This document shows positions 36,730-48,469 of a DNA stretch of 64,000 bases, in pieces; the stretch's first letter is position 1; each line of letters starts with the position of its first letter. This DNA comes from Gammaproteobacteria bacterium (lineage in GTDB: Bacteria > Pseudomonadota > Gammaproteobacteria > Coxiellales > Coxiellaceae): contig JAUIAD010000010.1 of NCBI GenBank assembly GCA_030425685.1, forward strand, positions 1-64,000, given 5' to 3'. The position numbers were made by a program, and so were the translations under genes. The notes beneath the pieces were generated by a model. The model saw only the letters and a list, made by a program, of their open reading frames with translations, was not told the origin of the DNA and searched no databases.

Positions 36730-37911
36730 ATGAAAAAAGTACTATTTTACCTCAGCCTCTCCGTTTGCGTTATTGTTCCTTTTAGTAATGATATTTTCGT
36801 CTCAGCTATTCCAGAGATGTCACAATTTTTTCATACTAACCGCATCCCACTAATAATCAGTATCTTCTTATTAGGCCTAGCACTCTCACAACCCTTCTAC
36901 GGCCCCTTGTCCGATCGCTATGGACGCAAACCGGTGTTATTAATTGGGCTTATTATTTTTACACTATCAAGCCTAGCAATTGTACTAACCGATTCCTTCC
37001 CAATACTCGTTGCAGCTCGCTTTGTACAAGCTCTAGGTGCCTGTAGCGCTATCGTCTCCGCATTAGCGATTATTAGAGATGCCTGCAAACCAGAAGAAAT
37101 TGTAAAGGCTACCGCCATCGTAATGGCGCTCATTGGCGTATGCCCTGCTATCGCACCACTACTAGGTAGCTACTTCACTACGCATTGGGGTTGGCGATCA
37201 AACTTTATTTATATGCTTATACTTGGCGTATTTTTTACTTTTATTATCTTATTTTCCTTCAAGGAAACCATCGCCAATAAAAACATGGATGCCCATAAAA
37301 TAAAACACATAGGCAAAAACTATCTTGAACTTTTACAAAAAAAAGCATTACTAAATTACTGTATTACCAGTGGCTTCTCCTACGGCGCTTTGTTTAGCTA
37401 TTTCGCCCTATCGGCATTGTTTATTATCGAACAATTTAAATTTTCAATTATTCAATATGGTTGGATTGTAGCGCTGAACGCCGTTGCCATTATATTAATG
37501 TCAATTTTCGCACCAAAAATGGCGCGCAAAATTACTCTCGCTAAAACTGTTTTTATCGGTTCACTTGTTCTCATTAGTGGCGGTATTATTATGGCGGCGA
37601 CCAATTACTTTTTTGACCCAACAATTTATTCTTTTATGCTACCGATGTTTCTCTGCACCCTAGGTATCGGCACCATACGCCCAACGGCTAGTGGTGGCGC
37701 AATGAGTGAATCGCCTAAGAAAATTGCCGGTTCAGCGGCGGCATTATTTAACTTTACCTCCTTTGCGGGCGGCGCCATTGCTACAACCATTGCTAGCTTG
37801 CTTGCTAGAACACCCTACCGCTTTGGTCTTTTTATCGTCATTCTTGGAATCTTCGCCGCCTATTTTTCTGCAAAAAATCTTAAATCAGGCAAGGTTGTTT
37901 TGAATGAATAG
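36730..37911 (+). CDS. MFS transporter, Bcr/CflA drug-efflux type
   Basis: 393 residues with 12 predicted helices. The loop after helix 2 reads YGPLSDRYGRKPVLLIGL, the MFS motif A, and the N-terminal DIFVSAIPEMSQFF matches the Bcr/CflA group (DMYLPALP-type sequence). RFVQALGACSAIVSALAIIRD in helix 4 is also characteristic. It probably exports a drug-like compound or amino-acid derivative by proton antiport. Its last eight bases overlap the start of a second MFS gene, so the pair is translationally coupled. Confidence 0.9.
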   Translation: MKKVLFYLSLSVCVIVPFSNDIFVSAIPEMSQFFHTNRIPLIISIFLLGLALSQPFYGPLSDRYGRKPVLLIGLIIFTLSSLAIVLTDSFPILVAARFVQALGACSAIVSALAIIRDACKPEEIVKATAIVMALIGVCPAIAPLLGSYFTTHWGWRSNFIYMLILGVFFTFIILFSFKETIANKNMDAHKIKHIGKNYLELLQKKALLNYCITSGFSYGALFSYFALSALFIIEQFKFSIIQYGWIVALNAVAIILMSIFAPKMARKITLAKTVFIGSLVLISGGIIMAATNYFFDPTIYSFMLPMFLCTLGIGTIRPTASGGAMSESPKKIAGSAAALFNFTSFAGGAIATTIASLLARTPYRFGLFIVILGIFAAYFSAKNLKSGKVVLNE

Positions 37912-39151
37912 CAAAGATATCAATAATAGCAAAGCAAGAATTGCTCTCTATCTGGTCGTCTTTATTGATGGGATGGGCCTAGGGCTTATCTTTCCAATTT
38001 TAAACACTATCTTTCTTAACTCAAACTATCATTTTTTTCACAACATGCTTTCCACCCATACCAAAAATATTGAGTATGGAATCGCTGTTGGCGCTTATAT
38101 GTTTAGTTGGTTATTTGGCGCGCCACTACTTTCTGACTTATCCGATCAGCTTGGGCGAAAAAAAACGCTATTGATTGCCCTGTGGGGAACACTTATTGGC
38201 TATATCCTTACTGGCTTAGGTATTATTTTTCACAGTGTACTATGGATTGTTGTTGGGCGATTAATTGATGGCTTTACAGCAGGCTCACAACCGATCGCAC
38301 AAGCAGCCATTGTTGATATTGGGGCCGAAAATAAAAAAGCGAAAAATATAGGTCGAGTTTTATTATGGTTATCTTTAGGTTTCGTATTGGGGCCCATTAT
38401 TGGTGGACTATTAACCCGCTCTGACTGGGTTAGCTGGTTTAGCTTGCAAACACCTGTATTTGCAGCATCAGCGCTTGCTCTTGTGAATATTATTCTTCTA
38501 TATATATTATTTAACGAAACACATACCGTTTCTCGTATTAAAATCAGCTTACTAAGACCGTTACAACTTCTTGTGAAGGCATTTCGTGAAGGCAAAATTG
38601 CCAGAATATCGATTGTGTTTTTACTAGCGCAGCTAGGATGGAGCTTGTTCTATAGCTACAGCAGCGCCTACGCCGTAAAAGACTTTAGCTTTTCAACACT
38701 ACAAGTCATGTTGTATATGAGCTTAATGGGTTTAGGTTTTGTGTTAGGCTTTGGCTTTCTGGTTGGCTTTTTTGAGAAACGACAGGCGCACCACAAGACA
38801 CTATTAATCGTCTATACTATCAGCGCACTTGCCATGATACTCTTTTTTGTATACAAACAAGAGTGGCTAATTTGGGTGATGGTTATACCTGCAACTGCTT
38901 TTAATAACACCGGCTACAGTACCTTTCTAGCGATGTACTCTGACGCTGTTGATAAATCTCAGCAAGGCTGGGTTATGGGAGCAAGTATGGCTATCACTGC
39001 ATTTTCTTTTGCGGTTACAGGCTTTTTTGGCGGCGCTATGCTATTAGTAAAATCGTACTTTCCGGTTCTTATTGCGGTAATACTGACAATAGTCGCACTA
39101 GTTTTTCTGTATTCCTTTTGCAAACAACAACGCGCGCCCTTTGTAGAATAA
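37904..39151 (+). CDS. MFS transporter (TetA-like family)
   Basis: 415 residues, 12 helices. Motif A is LLSDLSDQLGRKKTLLIAL after helix 2, and GRLIDGFTAGSQPIAQAAIVD in helix 4 and GLGLIFPILNTIFL in helix 1 resemble TetA/tetracycline-type exporters and related unknown transporters. The start codon lies within the end of the preceding MFS gene. The substrate is unknown. The stop is four bases from the convergent secF stop, with no terminator between. Confidence 0.88.
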   Translation: MNSKDINNSKARIALYLVVFIDGMGLGLIFPILNTIFLNSNYHFFHNMLSTHTKNIEYGIAVGAYMFSWLFGAPLLSDLSDQLGRKKTLLIALWGTLIGYILTGLGIIFHSVLWIVVGRLIDGFTAGSQPIAQAAIVDIGAENKKAKNIGRVLLWLSLGFVLGPIIGGLLTRSDWVSWFSLQTPVFAASALALVNIILLYILFNETHTVSRIKISLLRPLQLLVKAFREGKIARISIVFLLAQLGWSLFYSYSSAYAVKDFSFSTLQVMLYMSLMGLGFVLGFGFLVGFFEKRQAHHKTLLIVYTISALAMILFFVYKQEWLIWVMVIPATAFNNTGYSTFLAMYSDAVDKSQQGWVMGASMAITAFSFAVTGFFGGAMLLVKSYFPVLIAVILTIVALVFLYSFCKQQRAPFVE

Positions 39152-39155
39152 TTAC

Positions 39156-40073
39156 CTACGGCATATCATCTTCAACACGCTTATTGCTTGGCACTAAGCT
39201 TGAGCGATCAAGGCCAAAGAAAATAGCCAAGGCGCCCGCAACATAAATCGAAGAATAAGTACCAATCACGATACCAATAATCAGTGCCAAAGCAAACGGA
39301 CTCAAGGTCGGCCCACCATAAATAAACAACGCAATAACCACTAACAAGGTCAAGCCTGAGGTCATAATAGTTCGTGATAAGGTCTGGTTAATGGAGACAT
39401 CCATAACTTCGGACGGCGAACTCTTGCGAATTTTACGAAAATTCTCCCGCACACGATCATAGACCACGATAGTGTCATTTAACGAGTAACCGATCACGGT
39501 TAATACCGCCGTTAAAACAATTAAGTTAAATTCTATATGGAAGAATGAAAATATACCCAAGATCAAGACCGGATCATGAATAAGAGCCAACGCCGCACTA
39601 AACGCAAATCGATAATCAAAACGCAGAGCAATATAAATCATGGTAAATAACAGTGACACAATCACCGCCAATATACCATTGGTCATCAGCGCCTTACCCA
39701 CTTTAGGACCAATATAACTCACCGACTGAATTTGCACACCTGTTGGCAAACTCTTCTGAATCTTCGCTTTTAACTGCTCTTGCGTTAAATCCTGACGCGG
39801 AGCCACACGGATAGAATAGTCGGTCACACTATAAGCCTGCACCACTGCCTGCTTAAAGCCACTTTTCCTGACAGTTGATCTAACGTTAGCGGTATCAGTA
39901 CCGGATGGGTAACTCACTTCAATCTGAGTACCACCGGTGAAGTCGAGCCCTAAATTTAAGCCATTAACCGATAAAGCAACAATTGAGGCAACAAAAATAA
40001 TCGCCGAAAAAATCGCCGCCCATTTACGTTGTCGCATAAATGGGATTCTAGTATTTGATTTAAAAAATTCCAT
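39156..40073 (-). CDS. secF: Protein translocase subunit SecF
   Basis: 305 residues, six helices. The first periplasmic domain begins LNLGLDFTGGTQIEVSYPSG. The motif ALIHDPVLILGIFSFFHIEF and the TVIGYSLNDTIVVYDRVREN segment in helices 4-5 are conserved across SecF. With SecD it uses the proton motive force to complete protein export through SecYEG. It begins nine bases after secD and is last in the tgt-yajC-secD-secF operon. Confidence 0.97.
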   Translation of the reverse strand: MEFFKSNTRIPFMRQRKWAAIFSAIIFVASIVALSVNGLNLGLDFTGGTQIEVSYPSGTDTANVRSTVRKSGFKQAVVQAYSVTDYSIRVAPRQDLTQEQLKAKIQKSLPTGVQIQSVSYIGPKVGKALMTNGILAVIVSLLFTMIYIALRFDYRFAFSAALALIHDPVLILGIFSFFHIEFNLIVLTAVLTVIGYSLNDTIVVYDRVRENFRKIRKSSPSEVMDVSINQTLSRTIMTSGLTLLVVIALFIYGGPTLSPFALALIIGIVIGTYSSIYVAGALAIFFGLDRSSLVPSNKRVEDDMP

Positions 40074-40082
40074 GCGACTGCC

Positions 40083-41960
40083 TCACTTATTCTTTACTTT
40101 AATACCGATGGACAGATGCCCCACGGTGCGCTTGCCGTAAACTAAATTAATCACCGCACGCGTGAAGAAGATAGCGGTAACCATTGATGTTAACAAACCA
40201 ATAATCAACGTAACCGCAAAACCCTGCACCGGCCCAGTACCAAAAGCTAGCAACACAACCGCCACAATTAACGTCGTAACGTTCGCATCAACAATAGTAG
40301 AAAAAGCACGCTCATAACCGGCATAAATACTCGCTTGCGGCGACATGCCATTACGCAATTCCTCTCGTATACGTTCATTGATAAGCACATTAGCATCAAC
40401 CGCCATACCAACAGTTAACACAATCGCAGCAATACCGGGCAATGTTAACGTCGCATTCAGCACCGACATAATGGCAACGATAAAGATAATATTTAATACC
40501 AACGCCATATCAGCCACTAAGCCAAAAACACGGTAGTAAATGGCCATAAAGATAATAACCAAGAGCGAGCCAATCTCTGTCGAAAGCACACCCATACGAA
40601 TATTTTCTTTACCTAGACTCGGGCCAACTACACGCTCTTGCACTGGAACCATACGCGCTTTATAGGCACCAGAACGCAACAATAGCGCCAGGTTCTTAGC
40701 ATATTCCATTGACTGCAAACCCATGACCTGGAAATTATTACCCAAAGCACTTTGAATATTAGCAACATTTATCACACGCTCAACGAGCTTATGCTCCGGA
40801 ACCACCTTGCCATCGACTAACTTCTTAGTGGTTTTTGTTTCCACATAAACAACCGCTAGCGGCTTACCAACATTTTCACCCGTAATTCGATTGAAAAACG
40901 GTACCGTGCTACCACCAATTTGGATAAACACCGCTGGCTGGCCATTTTGATCTAAACCAGAGTGCGCGTTAATAATCGCCTGGCCTGATAAAACAACCTG
41001 GTTTTTCAATAAAATCGGTGTACCATTTTCATCTTTAAACAGTTGCGTACCAAAAGGAATGACGCCAGATTTTTGCGCGGAAAGTGCATCATGCTCGGTA
41101 TCAACCAATTGCAATTTAACCGTCGCCATCTTACCAATAAGGTCTTTAGCACGCGCCATATCTTGAATACCCGGCAAATCAACACTGATCTGACTAGCAC
41201 CCTGCTGTTGAATTTCGGGTTCAGCAACACCGAGTTCATTCACACGATTACGCAAAATCGTTAAGTTCTGCTGCACCGCATCGGTACGCAATTTCATTAA
41301 CGCATTTTCCGACATGGTCATTTGAATAAGATACCTGCCATTTTTGCTGACATCTTTAATGGTATAGTTAGGGAATTTTGATTTAATCAAAGAAAGAGCG
41401 TCATCCTTAGCATTTTCATTACGAAAACCAACGGTTATACCGCGAGTACCATCTTGCTTTAGGCTAGAATAACGAATACGTTTTTGTCGCAAATCTTGAC
41501 TAATGGATTGCACATCGCTTTTTTGGCGCGACGTTAGCATTTGATTAACATCAACATCAAACAAAAAGTGCACACCACCACGCAAGTCCAAACCTAACTT
41601 CATCGGATGAGCCCCAATGGCCAACAGCCACTTAGGCGTCTTGGGTGCTAAGTTCAACGCCACACTGTAATTAGGTCCCAACACCGCTTGGATTACATCC
41701 TGAGCTTTTAACTGAGTTTCAGTATCTTTAAAACGTACTAATATATTATCTTTATTTAACTTAGCACTCTTATAAAGAATTTTTTGACCATGCAAGCCAT
41801 CTTCAACTTTCGTCAGTACAGATACATTTAACGGTGCAGAATCCTTTGCAGTAATTTGCACAGCAGGGTCTTCGCCATAAAGTACCGGTAAGGCATAAAG
41901 CACGCCCAACACAACTAAAACAATTAGCAGAATGTAACGCCAAAGCGGATATTGATTCAT
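40083..41960 (-). CDS. secD: Protein translocase subunit SecD
   Basis: 625 residues. One N-terminal helix is followed by the long periplasmic region, with MKLGLDLRGGVHFLFDVDVN and the internal RVNELGVAEPEIQQQGASQI and DLPGIQD segments, then five C-terminal helices with MAVDANVLINERIREELRNG. It works with SecF. It starts 13 bases after yajC. Confidence 0.97.
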   Translation of the reverse strand: MNQYPLWRYILLIVLVVLGVLYALPVLYGEDPAVQITAKDSAPLNVSVLTKVEDGLHGQKILYKSAKLNKDNILVRFKDTETQLKAQDVIQAVLGPNYSVALNLAPKTPKWLLAIGAHPMKLGLDLRGGVHFLFDVDVNQMLTSRQKSDVQSISQDLRQKRIRYSSLKQDGTRGITVGFRNENAKDDALSLIKSKFPNYTIKDVSKNGRYLIQMTMSENALMKLRTDAVQQNLTILRNRVNELGVAEPEIQQQGASQISVDLPGIQDMARAKDLIGKMATVKLQLVDTEHDALSAQKSGVIPFGTQLFKDENGTPILLKNQVVLSGQAIINAHSGLDQNGQPAVFIQIGGSTVPFFNRITGENVGKPLAVVYVETKTTKKLVDGKVVPEHKLVERVINVANIQSALGNNFQVMGLQSMEYAKNLALLLRSGAYKARMVPVQERVVGPSLGKENIRMGVLSTEIGSLLVIIFMAIYYRVFGLVADMALVLNIIFIVAIMSVLNATLTLPGIAAIVLTVGMAVDANVLINERIREELRNGMSPQASIYAGYERAFSTIVDANVTTLIVAVVLLAFGTGPVQGFAVTLIIGLLTSMVTAIFFTRAVINLVYGKRTVGHLSIGIKVKNK

Positions 41961-41973
41961 AACAATCTTAACC

Positions 41974-43484
<1,511 letters not shown>

Positions 43485-43518
43485 CTAGTCATATAAATCG
43501 CTTCGCTCGAGAACTGGT

Positions 43519-43956
43519 CTAAGCACCCTTTCTGCAAGAGGCACTCAAGCACGTTCTTTCTAACTCTGGAACGTCATTCCCTGCGGGAAGAACGACTGGC
43601 TGAAGATTAACTGGTACATGGACATTACCAGCAAAGAATACTAGATTAGCTTCAAAATTAGCGCGCCTATCACTTCCATTAAGACCAGGAAGGAGATAAA
43701 AAAACGTTATGAATAAACTGATGCATGTAAGAATGTCTTCAAACGAATCTACAACCTCTGGGCCCACAAGCTGTCTAAGACCTGAGCCCACAAGCTGTCT
43801 AACAGCAGAAGCATTTTCCTGAGCTTGTAAATAGCCAGGGTAAGCTGAGATACAAACGATGCCCGCTGCGGCAATAAACAACAACACAGCACCCGATCGT
43901 CTTAAAAAGTAACGCCCTCTTTGAGTAAAATTATATTCTGGTATAATATTCCGCAT
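43519..43956 (-). CDS. Small two-helix membrane protein, unknown function
   Basis: 145 residues from the ATG at 43954-43956, preceded by GGAG at good distance; the longer frame would overlap mnmA antisense. Two membrane helices are visible: GAVLLFIAAAGIVCISAYPG and ILTCISLFITFFYLLPGL. Between them QLVGSGLRQLVGPEVVDS contains a short internal repeat, reflecting a duplicated DNA segment (GCCCACAAGCTGTCTAA at about 43762 and 43786). No family is recognised. It is divergent from mnmA. Confidence 0.6.
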   Translation of the reverse strand: MRNIIPEYNFTQRGRYFLRRSGAVLLFIAAAGIVCISAYPGYLQAQENASAVRQLVGSGLRQLVGPEVVDSFEDILTCISLFITFFYLLPGLNGSDRRANFEANLVFFAGNVHVPVNLQPVVLPAGNDVPELERTCLSASCRKGA

Positions 43957-44014
43957 GAACAACTCCAAAAAAACAATATTGTAACAATAATAAATTAAAA
44001 ACATCTTAAGCAGC

Positions 44015-45103
44015 ATGAATAAAGACAAACAAAAAATAGTGGTAGGACTTTCAGGCGGTGTTGACTCTGCAGTTACCGCATTACTACTAAAAGAACAAGG
44101 GCACGAGGTAACAGGCATCTTTATGCGCAACTGGGAATCTGAAAATGATGACCCGCACTGTACAGCAGAACAAGATCTTAGTGATGCTAGAGCGATCTGC
44201 GACCAAATTGATATCCCCTTGCAAACCGTCAACTTTGCACAAGAGTACTGGGATAATGTCTTTCAATATTGCTTAGATGAATTTGCTGCCGGGCGAACAC
44301 CTAACCCCGACATTTGGTGCAACCGCGAAATAAAGTTTAATGTATTTTTGCAATATGCTTTATCACAGGGTGCTGACTATTTAGCAACAGGTCATTACGC
44401 CTGCATTGAAAAGAGCAACAATCTATTTCAATTACTACGCGGAGCCGATACGAATAAAGATCAGAGTTACTTCCTCTACACCTTAGGTCAAAAACAATTA
44501 GCGCATAGTCTTTTTCCATTAGGTAACATGGAAAAAACAACCGTAAGAGAAGTCGCAGAAAAAAACAATCTCGTCAACTACGCCAAAAAAGATAGCACAG
44601 GAATTTGTTTTATTGGCGAACGTAAATTTAAAGAATTTTTAAGTGAATTTATCTTAGCCCAGCCTGGTAATATGGAAACGCCGGATGGCAAAGTGATTGG
44701 TAAACACGATGGCGTGATGTTCTATACCTTAGGCCAACGCAAAGGATTAAATATTGGCGGTATTAAAGATGCCTCTGAAGAAGCTTGGTATGTATTAAAA
44801 AAAGATGTAAAGCGTAATGTCCTAATCGTTGGGCAAGGTCATGATCATCCGCTTTTGTTTTCTACACAACTAAACTGCAAAGAGCTACACTGGGTTGCTG
44901 GCTCTGCACCAAACATTAAACAATGCAGTGCAAAAACGCGCTATCGCCAAAGTGACCAAGCTTGTGCGATTACGCCGATTGGTGAAGATGAATTCTCAGT
45001 TGAATTTGCCCAGGCACAACGTGCTGTAACACCCGGCCAATCCATTGTCTTCTACGATAACGATATTTGCCTAGGCGGCGGCATTATCACTAACTACAAG
45101 TAA
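44015..45103 (+). CDS. mnmA: tRNA-specific 2-thiouridylase MnmA
   Basis: 362 residues. The N-terminal PP-loop [15 protein letters not shown] binds ATP; the two catalytic cysteines lie in [12 protein letters not shown] (near residue 97) and [17 protein letters not shown] (near 198). [10 protein letters not shown] and [15 protein letters not shown] are C-terminal signatures. It thiolates U34 of Glu, Gln and Lys tRNAs with sulfur relayed from IscS. phhB follows 14 bp downstream. Confidence 0.97.
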   Translation: MNKDKQKIVVGLSGGVDSAVTALLLKEQGHEVTGIFMRNWESENDDPHCTAEQDLSDARAICDQIDIPLQTVNFAQEYWDNVFQYCLDEFAAGRTPNPDIWCNREIKFNVFLQYALSQGADYLATGHYACIEKSNNLFQLLRGADTNKDQSYFLYTLGQKQLAHSLFPLGNMEKTTVREVAEKNNLVNYAKKDSTGICFIGERKFKEFLSEFILAQPGNMETPDGKVIGKHDGVMFYTLGQRKGLNIGGIKDASEEAWYVLKKDVKRNVLIVGQGHDHPLLFSTQLNCKELHWVAGSAPNIKQCSAKTRYRQSDQACAITPIGEDEFSVEFAQAQRAVTPGQSIVFYDNDICLGGGIITNYK

Positions 45104-45117
45104 AAGGAAAAGAGCAC

Positions 45118-45447
45118 ATGGACGAGCTATCAAAAAAGAAATGTACAGCTTGCGAAGGAAATATTACGGCATTAAACCAGCAAGAATGCGAGTCTCTCTT
45201 AACACAACTCAATGATTGGGATATCGACTCACATCACAGCAGTATCGAAAAAAAATTTCAATTTAAAGGTTTTTTCAGAACGATGAGCTTTGTTAACGCA
45301 GTCGCTTGGATTGCTAACCAAGAAGGCCATCACCCCGAAATTAATATCTCTTATAACCAATGCCATGTCCGTTTTACAACACATGCTATTAGCGGGTTAT
45401 CGGAGAACGATTTTATCTGTGCTGCTAAAGTAGACGCCCTACTCTAA
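45118..45447 (+). CDS. phhB: Pterin-4a-carbinolamine dehydratase
   Basis: 109 residues, family length. The active-site segment ANQEGHHPEINISYNQCHVR matches the dehydratase motif with paired His and Pro, followed by FTTHAISGLSENDF. The enzyme recycles the pterin cofactor of phenylalanine hydroxylase. phhA is not in the window, and in many bacteria the gene is found without it. AAGGAAAAG precedes the ATG. Confidence 0.93.
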   Translation: MDELSKKKCTACEGNITALNQQECESLLTQLNDWDIDSHHSSIEKKFQFKGFFRTMSFVNAVAWIANQEGHHPEINISYNQCHVRFTTHAISGLSENDFICAAKVDALL

Positions 45448-45529
45448 GCAATATCACCATACGCCCCCTATTTATTCCCAAACGAATATAAGCTACACTT
45501 TTTAGGTAAAAGGGACGTAAGGTAATTCT

Positions 45530-46249
45530 ATGGATAAGACGGTAAAATCAATCCTGTTAGTTGATGACGACAAAAATCTCGCCACTGTTCTTGCTGAATT
45601 TCTATCCAATCATGGCTTCCAGCTTGATTCCGCTTTTTCAAAGGAAGAAATGGATCAATATCTGACAACAAATACACCTGACTTAATCCTTTTAGATATC
45701 CATTTACCAGGCGCAAACGGTTTAACGATCTGCAAAGAAGTCACTAAGGACATTGCTATACCTGTTATTATGCTTACCGGTTCCCAGGATGATATCGATA
45801 AAGTGCTGGCATTAGAATATGGTGCGAGCAATTACCTAACCAAGCCCATCAACCCACAGGTACTATTAGCCTTTATAAAATTATCGCTAAAGAAAACAAC
45901 CACTATTATAGCAAGTCAGGATGTTTATCATTTTTCCAACTACACTCTAAATTACTCAACACAAATGTTGCACGATAAAAATGGTGAACACATTCCCATT
46001 TCGCCCGCAGAGTTTAGTATCCTCGTTATTTTTTGCCAGCATCCTAATCAAATACTTAGCCGCAGCAAACTAATGGACCTAATGCAAGTTTCTGAGGACT
46101 TATTCGATAGAAGTATTGACACAGCTATTTGTAGATTACGAAAAAAAATAGAGAACAATCCAAAAAAACCACAAGTGCTTAAAACTATTCGCGGTAGAGG
46201 CTATATTTTTAAAGCACAGGTAATAAAGGAAATAAATTCTGCGAGTTGA
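45530..46249 (+). CDS. OmpR-family response regulator
   Basis: 239 residues. The receiver domain (1-120) has SILLVDDDKNLATVL with the acidic pair, LILLDIHLPGANG with phosphoacceptor Asp56, VIMLTGS, and YLTKPINP with the conserved Lys. The winged-helix output domain (about 130-235) ends RSIDTAICRLRKKIENNPKK then LKTIRGRGYIF. It is followed three bases after its stop by the sensor kinase gene, its evident partner. Targets are unknown. Confidence 0.95.
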   Translation: MDKTVKSILLVDDDKNLATVLAEFLSNHGFQLDSAFSKEEMDQYLTTNTPDLILLDIHLPGANGLTICKEVTKDIAIPVIMLTGSQDDIDKVLALEYGASNYLTKPINPQVLLAFIKLSLKKTTTIIASQDVYHFSNYTLNYSTQMLHDKNGEHIPISPAEFSILVIFCQHPNQILSRSKLMDLMQVSEDLFDRSIDTAICRLRKKIENNPKKPQVLKTIRGRGYIFKAQVIKEINSAS

Positions 46250-46252
46250 TTA

Positions 46253-48448
46253 ATGGTTGCGGAACTTAATAAAAAGAACATATTGCTTATAGTAGCCGCA
46301 GTCTTAGGTGTAGCTTTATACTATGTCATTGCGCTTATAGGGAAATATGCCACATTTCCATTCCATTCACATATACCTGTCATATATTCAGTTGGTATTG
46401 ATATTATTCAGGTCGCTATTTTTTACCTGCTTTTTAAAAAAAAGGGTACTCCCTATCAACATGCTTTTATTTTATTAATGATATCATCAACATTAAAAAT
46501 TATCTTAGATATCATTATCAGCTTGCACGTATTTCAATTAGTATCAGAAAGCCAAAAACAATGGTTTTTTACACTAGGGGGGCCTATTAATGTTGCCGAA
46601 GTACTATGTCAAATTAGTGCGGGTATCATTTTTTTGAAAATAGGCGTTATCGATAAAAGAAAAATCATTGTTAAACCAACAGCAATACCACTACTGTGTT
46701 CCTTTTTACTACTGTTTATTACATTCTCACTAATATATTGGTGGGAGAGAACAATAGGTAATATACACACTATTTATTTTATTACCTTAATACTGGAATT
46801 TATACTGTTTCTGATTAATTTAATTATCTTATCTTGCACTAATAAAACTGAACTAACACTTCTATTTGTCGGTTTATCTATACTCATTACAGTTAATATA
46901 TTTGTCGATAGATCTTCATGGGCCACATTATACAGTTACCTCAGCATCTGGAGTAGCTTATGGATTATTGCGAAAATAATTACCATCTATGCTTCAAGTC
47001 AACTTCTAATCAAAAAATATAGCATATCTGAGTCCGCATGGTTTGGTTCAGCTGACAGCTTGCGTATTCAAATCAATCTTTGGTGCAATGGAGTTGTTTC
47101 TCTCTTCTTGCTTTTACATATAGGTTATTATTCTATTACACAAATTTCATTTTCATTATTTATAAATTTTTTTCAAAGCAGTTTAGAAGTATACCTAGCC
47201 TTCATTGTACTATGCACTATTCTAACGCGAATTTTTTCGAGATTTATTGAACGCCCATTTCAGCAAATAGAGGCTACTCTTTCAAGAAATAAATCCAAGC
47301 AACGCCTTGAGACTTTGCGTATAGATATCAAAGAGTTCAGAATCATGTGGAATAGATTATCTGATTATTTCAATAAAATTAAACAAAAGACCGAAACCGA
47401 AAAAAAACTTTTCGATATTGCGAGCAAATCGGTTCATGACATGTCATCCCCTTTATCTACTTTAGAAGTGATTGGTAAGAATGCTGAAAAACAACTAGGC
47501 GAAAGGCAAACAAGGATTTTCTCGGATACACTATACCAACTAAAACACATCACAAAAACATTGCTCGATCAGTATAAAAACACAATCAATTTAAATAAGG
47601 AAATCAACGATAGCTATCAATTCTTATCTATACTAATTGAAGAAATAATTTCTCAAAAGAAAATTCAATACCACGACCAAGTAATAAACATTAGATGGAA
47701 TCCATCCAATGAAAACAGATTTTTTGTTTTCAAATTAGAAAATGTATTATTCAAGCGTGCTCTATCCTGCCTGATAGATAACGCTTTAGAAGCAAGCGAA
47801 TCTAAAAAAGACAAACAGCTTACCATTCAGTTATCACAAACAAAGAATCACGCTGTTATTAGTATAAAAGATTATGGTTGCGGAATGTCAGAAGAACAGA
47901 GACATCATATTCTCAAAGGTACAGGAAAAACAACCAAAAGCAAAGGTTATGGGATAGGATTAAAGAATGTTATCTCTACTGTTAGAAACTGGAAAGGCTT
48001 CTGTGATATTAAGTCTGAAATAAATAAGGGGACTGAGTTTATTATTTACCTTCCAAAAACAAGCCCGCCAGCATGGCTTTTTTCAACCTTCCAATTAAAT
48101 ACAAGGCAGCGTATTGTCTTGCTTGATCACAACCCAAAAGACCAAAAAATATTTAAAAAGATATTTAATCAACACAGAAAATTACAGCAAATAACTATAG
48201 AATTCCTTTCATCAATTGAGGAGTTCTACGACTCACTGACTCTGGATGATAATAGTTTTTACTTTATTGACCTAAATATAAAAGGCTGCAAGACCACTGG
48301 GCTAGATATTATACGCGAGTGTCATTTAAATCAAGTAAGTTGTCTTATAACAGATGAATTTACGCAACCTAACATTCAGAACCAATGCGCCCTAAATAAA
48401 ACCTTCTTATTGCCTAGAACACTTCTCAAATACATATCGGTAGACTAA
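46253..48448 (+). CDS. Membrane sensor histidine kinase with degenerate C-terminal receiver
   Basis: 731 residues. About eight hydrophobic segments fill residues 10-330, with no recognisable periplasmic sensor domain. The phosphoacceptor helix is SKSVHDMSSPLSTLEVIG with His395. The ATPase domain has the N-box CLIDNALEASE, the G1 box VISIKDYGCGMSEE and the G2 box KGYGIGLKNV. Residues from about 620 (QRIVLLDHNPKDQKIFKK) form a receiver-like domain: DxxN-type acidic start and Asp in FYFIDLNIKG are present, but the usual Lys-Pro is replaced by LPRT. A phosphorelay or regulatory role for it is uncertain. The gene lies directly after the response regulator. Confidence 0.9.
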   Translation: MVAELNKKNILLIVAAVLGVALYYVIALIGKYATFPFHSHIPVIYSVGIDIIQVAIFYLLFKKKGTPYQHAFILLMISSTLKIILDIIISLHVFQLVSESQKQWFFTLGGPINVAEVLCQISAGIIFLKIGVIDKRKIIVKPTAIPLLCSFLLLFITFSLIYWWERTIGNIHTIYFITLILEFILFLINLIILSCTNKTELTLLFVGLSILITVNIFVDRSSWATLYSYLSIWSSLWIIAKIITIYASSQLLIKKYSISESAWFGSADSLRIQINLWCNGVVSLFLLLHIGYYSITQISFSLFINFFQSSLEVYLAFIVLCTILTRIFSRFIERPFQQIEATLSRNKSKQRLETLRIDIKEFRIMWNRLSDYFNKIKQKTETEKKLFDIASKSVHDMSSPLSTLEVIGKNAEKQLGERQTRIFSDTLYQLKHITKTLLDQYKNTINLNKEINDSYQFLSILIEEIISQKKIQYHDQVINIRWNPSNENRFFVFKLENVLFKRALSCLIDNALEASESKKDKQLTIQLSQTKNHAVISIKDYGCGMSEEQRHHILKGTGKTTKSKGYGIGLKNVISTVRNWKGFCDIKSEINKGTEFIIYLPKTSPPAWLFSTFQLNTRQRIVLLDHNPKDQKIFKKIFNQHRKLQQITIEFLSSIEEFYDSLTLDDNSFYFIDLNIKGCKTTGLDIIRECHLNQVSCLITDEFTQPNIQNQCALNKTFLLPRTLLKYISVD

Positions 48449-48469
48449 AATAACCAACTTCTATGGCAA

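Noticed and set aside
36730-39151. The two MFS genes considered as one split transporter
   Set aside because: Each is a complete 12-helix protein with its own motif A, so they are two coupled genes.
43957-44232. N-terminal extension of the small membrane protein antisense to mnmA
   Set aside because: The extension is the antisense of the conserved mnmA 5' end; the ATG at 43956 has GGAG at the right distance.
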